A stretch of DNA of 39,946 nt from Bacteroidota bacterium (GTDB lineage: Bacteria > Bacteroidota > Bacteroidia > Bacteroidales > VadinHA17): the NCBI GenBank assembly GCA_029564935.1, contig JAKQPD010000147.1:1-39946 (forward strand). Direction: 5' to 3'. A program made the translations under genes and the position numbers. The stretch's first letter is position 1; each line of letters starts with the position of its first letter. Below, piece by piece: positions 35,447 through 39,946 of the stretch. The notes beneath the pieces were generated by a model. It was given only the letters and a program-made list of their open reading frames with translations. It did no database searches and was not told where the DNA came from.

Positions 35447-36874
35447 CTATTCTGTTCTTAGGGCTTCAACCGGGTTTAATTTCAGGGCTTTACGGGCCGG
35501 CCAGATGGAAGAGAGTATTGCTGTTGTAATTACCATTATTACAGTAAATATAATAAACTCAGGTGTTACAACCGGAAACACTTTTGCAGCAAATCCGATA
35601 GCTTCAAAACCTTCAGACCAGCCCGACAGAGATATACCCGTCTTTCCGAATGCTCCTGTAATTGCCCATCCCGCACTTATACCCGCAACCGCCCCGACCG
35701 CAGTCAGAAAAATCGTTTCGAGCATAATCATTGAAAAGATCCTTTTCCGGTTCATCCCAATTGCCATCAGCATTCCAAGCTCTTTTGTCCTTTCAAGAAC
35801 TGCCATAAGCATTGTGTTGATAATTCCGAAGGCAAGGGCAAGCATAATTATCCCTATGAATATCAGATAATAAATAATCATAAAGTCATTCAACAGGGCC
35901 GCATCAGGCGCCAGCTCCTTCCATGTCCTTAGTATATTATTTCCGGGAACAGAGGAGTTAAGTTTATCTTTCACAGTGTCAATATTGTCAATATCATCCA
36001 GTAAAATTGCAATTTCATGTATCAGTATCTCGCCGCCCCCATAAAGCTTTGCCAGTTCTCCCTTGTTAACAAATGCGGTCATCTGATCAAAACCGGTATT
36101 GGTCGTCTTATATATCCCGCACACTCTGAAAATACCCTGAACAGGATTCCCCGACCTGTCTGATATGGTTATCTGGATCCTGTTCCTGATCCTGTAATCA
36201 AGAGCTTTCTCTTTTATTGAATTACCATATCTGTCAAGTTCCTTAACTGTTAATGCACTCTTCAATGCTTCGTCAAAATCGCGTGGAGATATGAACCGTT
36301 TATCCTGAAAAACCGTGAGTTTGGCAGTTATGGTCTCAGGTATTCCCTCTTTCTTACAATTCGCGATAACAGAATCAGTAATTATATATTGCTTCAACTT
36401 AAGCAATTCGGCTGTTTTATCGCTTATCAGAATGTCAGATGGATTCTGAGCCTCTATATATTTCCCTCCCCCCGGTTCAATTTCTTTGAAGATCTCTGTT
36501 ACTTTCTTCTCTTTTTCAGGATCAATTCCATAAACAATCATACCTGTGTTGGCCCAGGGAGTATTTGCCATTGCAATAATCTTTGTCCGGGCGGTCCAGT
36601 TTGAAAGTTCAGTCATTGTATCCAGGTTCCTGATGATTTCATCGTAATTACCTATTGTAAGATTCAGTTCCTCATTCTTGATGAATTCACTGTTATGTAT
36701 TTGAATATGTGATACTTCATTATAGATTGCGTCATGAAGGCGCTGTTTTGTCCAGCCTTCAATGAAACCAATAAGGAATACCCCGGCAATGATGCCAAGT
36801 GTAACAGCAGTAATTACAACAAGACTTCTTTTTCTGTTACGCCAGATGTTTTTCCAGGCAATTGACCAGATCAT
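35447..36874 (-). CDS. FtsX/MacB-type ABC permease 2
   Basis: 475 residues. One N-terminal helix (about 19-39) after the cytoplasmic IAWKNIWRNRKRS, a periplasmic domain of about 270 residues, then three C-terminal helices (about 330-356, 380-405, 430-455), the type VII/LolC-LolE topology. Motifs ALAFGIINTMLMAVLERTKELGMLMAIGM and IWPARKALKLNPVEALRTE are typical of coupling helices. It probably pairs with the upstream permease as a heterodimer. 10 bases separate the two. Confidence 0.92.
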   Translation of the reverse strand: MIWSIAWKNIWRNRKRSLVVITAVTLGIIAGVFLIGFIEGWTKQRLHDAIYNEVSHIQIHNSEFIKNEELNLTIGNYDEIIRNLDTMTELSNWTARTKIIAMANTPWANTGMIVYGIDPEKEKKVTEIFKEIEPGGGKYIEAQNPSDILISDKTAELLKLKQYIITDSVIANCKKEGIPETITAKLTVFQDKRFISPRDFDEALKSALTVKELDRYGNSIKEKALDYRIRNRIQITISDRSGNPVQGIFRVCGIYKTTNTGFDQMTAFVNKGELAKLYGGGEILIHEIAILLDDIDNIDTVKDKLNSSVPGNNILRTWKELAPDAALLNDFMIIYYLIFIGIIMLALAFGIINTMLMAVLERTKELGMLMAIGMNRKRIFSMIMLETIFLTAVGAVAGISAGWAITGAFGKTGISLSGWSEGFEAIGFAAKVFPVVTPEFIIFTVIMVITTAILSSIWPARKALKLNPVEALRTE

Positions 36875-36884
36875 AGCATTAGAT

Positions 36885-38306
36885 TTAACCTTTAATAGCT
36901 TCGATTTCCTTCAGTTTTCCGATTTTCCTGACAGGATATAGTGATACCAGGATAATCATGAGTGCTACAAACAGAGCCTGCCAGTAAAAATAAGGACCGA
37001 CCATTGCAGTTGGCATGATTGCATCCCAGCCCCAGTCTTCCATCATTTTGCCAAATTCTCCCTTTAGGACGACCGGATAATAATAAAAGTATAAAATCAG
37101 GGGCAGGCTGGCCAGTAAACCGGTTGCCAGGCCAATGATCCCCAGCATGAACATTTCAAAAGTAACTATCCTTTTAAGCTTTCTTTTCTGCATTCCTATT
37201 GCAACAAGAACACCGAATTCCCTTTTTCTTTCTGCAACCATCATCAGGACAGTTCCGAAAATACCAAAGAAAATTATGAAATATAATATCCCGAGCATCA
37301 TTTGTCCGCTCTGACTATCACCCTGTATCTGTTGATACAATACCGGATTTAGTTCATACCATGTTCTGGATGTGATGCCTTTATCAGCAATAAGGAGATT
37401 TATCTCTTTCTTTACCCTTCTTACTGTTTTATTTGATTTATCGGTAAGGTTGACAACAAGGGCGGTGATTTTATTTTCAGCGTCAAAGAATTCCTGGGCT
37501 GCTGTAATTGTCATTATTATCAGCTTGTTGTCTATATCAGGTGAAGGCATTTTTATTATACCCCTCACAGGGAATATACCTGTTGCGGTAACTCCGTGGT
37601 ATCCCTGCCCCATCAAAATTACCGAATCACCGATCTCAGCTTTAAGAAATCCGGCAAGCCTGTCTGACACCAGAATACCGTTGTCATCAGGAGTAAGGTA
37701 TCCGTTTGGGGATTCAGTACATTGCAGTATCCCGGGCATCAGGAGCGATTTTTCTTCAGTGGTAAGGTCGAGCTCCAGTTCAATCCTTGCCGGGGATGAA
37801 TAGGAGCGCCCAACAGACTGTTCCAGCTTATCGGATATTTTCTTCGGGATTTTACCTGATTCATTCAGACATTTAAGAGCCTCCGGGGTAATCCGGTACC
37901 TTACAAGCCTGGTCTCAGGATCCGAAAAATCCTTTTCCTTCAGGGGATCAATTGCGATTATGGCAACACCTTTTGTCTGGGTACCGTTCGAAGCAAGTGT
38001 AAAAGATTCTAGGTGTGGCGTAACTGAAACAACTCCGTTAATGCCGCTGATCCGGGAAATCAGTGTGTCATTATGGTCAAAGGCATTGTCAATTAAAGGA
38101 TCATCATGATAATCCATATGTTGCACCTGCAAATGACCGGTGAATGATTCTATAAAATTGTTTATCATATGATCGTATGATCCGAGCTGGACTGATCTCA
38201 TTATTACAGCAAAAAAAACCGCGAAGAATACGGAGGCTGCTGTTATAATGGTACGGCGTCTGTTCCTCCATAAATTTCGCCAGGCTATTTTAAATTCCTC
38301 CTTCAT
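36885..38306 (-). CDS. FtsX/MacB-type ABC permease 1
   Basis: 473 residues, same topology as its neighbour: N-terminal AWRNLWRNRRRT, one helix (about 17-37), a long periplasmic part (about 40-330), and three C-terminal helices, with ERKREFGVLVAIGMQKRKLKRI and VSLYPVRKIGKLKEIEAIKG near the membrane. The periplasmic domain differs clearly from permease 2, as LolC and LolE differ. It starts 19 bases after the LolA-like gene. Confidence 0.92.
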   Translation of the reverse strand: MKEEFKIAWRNLWRNRRRTIITAASVFFAVFFAVIMRSVQLGSYDHMINNFIESFTGHLQVQHMDYHDDPLIDNAFDHNDTLISRISGINGVVSVTPHLESFTLASNGTQTKGVAIIAIDPLKEKDFSDPETRLVRYRITPEALKCLNESGKIPKKISDKLEQSVGRSYSSPARIELELDLTTEEKSLLMPGILQCTESPNGYLTPDDNGILVSDRLAGFLKAEIGDSVILMGQGYHGVTATGIFPVRGIIKMPSPDIDNKLIIMTITAAQEFFDAENKITALVVNLTDKSNKTVRRVKKEINLLIADKGITSRTWYELNPVLYQQIQGDSQSGQMMLGILYFIIFFGIFGTVLMMVAERKREFGVLVAIGMQKRKLKRIVTFEMFMLGIIGLATGLLASLPLILYFYYYPVVLKGEFGKMMEDWGWDAIMPTAMVGPYFYWQALFVALMIILVSLYPVRKIGKLKEIEAIKG

Positions 38307-38325
38307 GTTTTTTTTATTACTATTA

Positions 38326-39084
38326 TCAGCGGACTCTTTTCATGTTTTGCTGGGAAAAGTAACTCTCCTCAACTGGTATATTGAATTTAATTTCGCGGAT
38401 CTCAATATAAGTAAGGTTCTGAGGTTCCTCTTCCGGTATAAGCTTAATTTTTGAGGTTACTGTACGTCCATCCATGACCTTAATATCACTGCCTGTTTCT
38501 GTTCTTACAAGGTAACCATCTTCATCATACAACTCAGCTTTTAATACAAGGAATTCCTTTTTGTCGATCCATCGGATTTGCTTTCCCCATACGATAGAAG
38601 CATTTTCCTTAGCGGTCATATTGATCTTATAACATATCCGCCCGTCGATATTTTCTTCGCCTGCCATTTCATGAAGATAATCATTTACGACCGATGATTC
38701 CTTAAGGATATCATCATTTGTATAATCTGATCCCATCCATCCCTGAGACATCATTGATGGAGGCAGTTTAATGAGCCTGTTTATTGAGGGATTCCAGCTC
38801 CACATTTCCGAACCTCTTTTCAGAAAAGACTGTCCTGCTTCCCTGGCAGGTGCAGTGATCAGCGAAAGAGCGAAATCTCTTCCGGAAGTCCAGCTTTTAA
38901 ATTCAATCGTCCTCTGCCATCCGGGCCTGATTATAGTCATAGACATAAGACTGTAACTGCTTTTCTCCCCATTGAATTTTTCATCAGCCTTTTTTACTAT
39001 TTCAGTGGCGCTGAGATCCTGGGCAGATAGATGATTAAAGGAAACTCCCGTCGCCAGAATCAGATATATAAAATATTGTTTCAT
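38326..39084 (-). CDS. LolA-like outer-membrane lipoprotein-sorting protein
   Basis: 252 residues, signal peptide 1-21 (LSAQ). The rest is a beta-rich LolA/LppX-type half-barrel: DEKFNGEKSSYSLMSMTIIRP, FLKRGSEMWSWNPSINRLIKLPPSMM, then GRICYKINMTAKEN, LVLKAELYDEDG and ITSKIKLIPEEEP-like strands. Members of this family carry lipids or lipoproteins across the periplasm between an inner-membrane transporter and the outer membrane. It follows the TetR gene by 6 bases, so translation is likely coupled. Confidence 0.86.
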   Translation of the reverse strand: MKQYFIYLILATGVSFNHLSAQDLSATEIVKKADEKFNGEKSSYSLMSMTIIRPGWQRTIEFKSWTSGRDFALSLITAPAREAGQSFLKRGSEMWSWNPSINRLIKLPPSMMSQGWMGSDYTNDDILKESSVVNDYLHEMAGEENIDGRICYKINMTAKENASIVWGKQIRWIDKKEFLVLKAELYDEDGYLVRTETGSDIKVMDGRTVTSKIKLIPEEEPQNLTYIEIREIKFNIPVEESYFSQQNMKRVR

Positions 39085-39090
39085 AATCAG

Positions 39091-39732
39091 TTATTTAAAT
39101 AGTCCGATAATCCTGTTTAATAACTTTTCATTGTTCTCTTCGTCAATATCATCCGAATATACCCTGGTGACAGCAAATCCTTTCATTGCCAGGATGAACA
39201 TATCGAATTCAGAGTCAGGATCATAATTCTCTCCGCCAGTTTTCTTTTTATTATTGAAATAATCCTTTATCATTTTCATCATAAGTGCCGGATACTGATT
39301 GTCGCCCGGTTCATGTCCGGGGTGAGATAATGAATCCTGTACCTCAAACGACTTCAGGAACCGCTCCCTTACATCATTTTGCATCATGAGCTGCATTAAC
39401 AGCCTCCAGAATGAACGTTTTTCTTTTAATATCTCACTTATCTTCCGGGTAAAAAATTCGAATTCATCTTCTGAAAGCCACCCATCCCTGTTTATATCAA
39501 AAGAATGAAAAATTTCATTTACCGATTTGTGAATTATGGCAGTCAGCAGAGCATCCTTGCTTTCAAAATAGTTATACATCAAACCTTTTGATATTCCAGC
39601 ATGACGGGCGATATGTCTTATTGTGGTACTGAAATATCCTTCTCTGGCAAAATGATAAAGAGCAACATCCATTATAAGGGCTTTTTTTTCTTCCCTCATT
39701 TCCTGAAATTTCTCCCGCGTTCTGGGTGACAT
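39091..39732 (-). CDS. TetR-family regulator with an EF-hand loop
   Basis: 213 residues. The N-terminal HTH (about 15-60; TTIRHIARHAGISKGLMYNYFESKD) is clearly TetR. In the ligand-binding domain, residues 79-90 (DINRDGWLSEDE, codons 39463-39498) form a complete 12-residue EF-hand loop: Asp1, Asn3, Asp5, Gly6, Leu8, Ser9, Glu12, flanked by amphipathic helices (VNEIFHSF before, FEFFTRKISEIL after). It heads the six-gene ABC operon, with its operator overlapping the -7 box, so autoregulation and operon control are likely. Ca2+ control is inference. Confidence 0.92.
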   Translation of the reverse strand: MSPRTREKFQEMREEKKALIMDVALYHFAREGYFSTTIRHIARHAGISKGLMYNYFESKDALLTAIIHKSVNEIFHSFDINRDGWLSEDEFEFFTRKISEILKEKRSFWRLLMQLMMQNDVRERFLKSFEVQDSLSHPGHEPGDNQYPALMMKMIKDYFNNKKKTGGENYDPDSEFDMFILAMKGFAVTRVYSDDIDEENNEKLLNRIIGLFK

Positions 39733-39738
39733 AGTTTT

Positions 39739-39758
39739 TTGATTGAACGGTCAGTCAA
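39739..39758. promoter_or_regulatory. TetR operator, near-perfect 20-bp palindrome
   Basis: TTGATTGAACGGTCAGTCAA matches its reverse complement at 16 of 20 positions (TTGA.TGA.CG.TCA.TCAA), the typical TetR-family operator shape. It begins 7 bases upstream of the tetR ATG and overlaps the -7 box at 39756-39763, so bound repressor would block the operon promoter. Confidence 0.75.
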
Positions 39759-39787
39759 AATTAAAACAGATTTTTTTTATTAACAAG
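39756..39787 (-). promoter_or_regulatory. operon promoter: -7 TAATTTTG and -33 CTTG
   Basis: On the minus strand, TAATTTTG (39756-39763) matches TAnnTTTG exactly, and CTTG (39784-39787) approximates the -33 TTTG with a 20-base spacer (consensus 19). Best promoter in the window by both elements. Confidence 0.6.
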
Positions 39788-39793
39788 TTTTTT

Positions 39794-39946
39794 TCAGGAT
39801 TTTTTAAGAAAATCTTTTTTTCTTAATCCCGGCCGGATAAAAGAATCACTTATACGACCGGGAGGAATGATTATCATCACTCCTGCAACAATCGTTATGT
39901 AATTTCCGTTAAACCAGAAATCTGTAATTGAAAACTGTTTCATAAT
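39794..39946 (-). CDS. small membrane-type ORF or C-terminal end of a gene leaving the window
   Basis: A frame ends at the stop 39794-39796 and runs back to an ATG at 39941-39943 (49 residues) and is still open at the window edge. It has a single hydrophobic segment (NYITIVAGVMIIIPP) and a basic tail (RPGLRKKDFLKKS). It could be a small membrane protein or the tail of a larger one. The stop lies just upstream of the tetR promoter. I do not recognise it. Confidence 0.45.
   Translation of the reverse strand: MMKQFSITDFWFNGNYITIVAGVMIIIPPGRISDSFIRPGLRKKDFLKKS

Overview
This window looks like a chromosomal segment of a Bacteroidota genome, probably Bacteroidales-like. The reasons are: a yceD-rpmF-plsX-fabH block; an F1Fo ATP synthase with a signal-bearing, N-terminally extended subunit a and a very short epsilon subunit; LytS/LytTR rather than classical two-component signalling; a DUF2723 membrane protein; and recurrent TAnnTTTG boxes (the Bacteroidota -7 element) just upstream of genes. 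Start codons rarely have a strong Shine-Dalgarno, which also fits. The finer taxonomic placement is inference. I see no phage, integrase, transposase, CRISPR array, rRNA or tRNA.

Layout. 1-2708: the end of an S9 peptidase and, facing it, a secreted PL22-like beta-propeller protein. 2709-3014: a gene-free stretch with a hairpin and 8-bp tandem repeats. 3015-8201: ettA, a small membrane protein, a small Cys-rich lipoprotein, a YfiR-like/coiled-coil/SpoIIE phosphatase and a divergent single-domain response regulator. 8340-14594: a DUF2723 (TMEM260-like) glycosyltransferase candidate, divergent from a large gluzincin-propeller-barrel protein. 14584-28307, almost all minus strand: yceD-rpmF-plsX-fabH, then bactofilin-atpZ-(AtpI-like)-atpBEFHAG-polyprenyl synthase, then a plus-strand outer-membrane barrel gene, then atpD-atpC and an aromatic amino acid decarboxylase. 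The ATP synthase genes are therefore in two blocks.

28486-31559 is a plus-strand Lia-like cassette: two DUF5668/LiaF-like membrane proteins, a LytS-type kinase and a LytTR regulator, the last behind a long leader hairpin. 31654-33528 holds yidD, a YugP-like Zn protease and an ICMT-like methyltransferase.

39732-33565 (minus) is the most interesting unit. It is a tightly packed six-gene operon encoding a TetR regulator, a LolA-like periplasmic protein, two FtsX/LolCE-type permeases, a LolD/MacB-type ATPase and an outer-membrane beta-barrel. Together these could carry a lipidic or hydrophobic cargo from inner to outer membrane. The TetR protein has a textbook EF-hand loop inside its ligand-binding domain, and a near-palindromic operator overlaps the operon's -7 box. 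This suggests a calcium- or envelope-responsive transport system that I cannot match to a described one.
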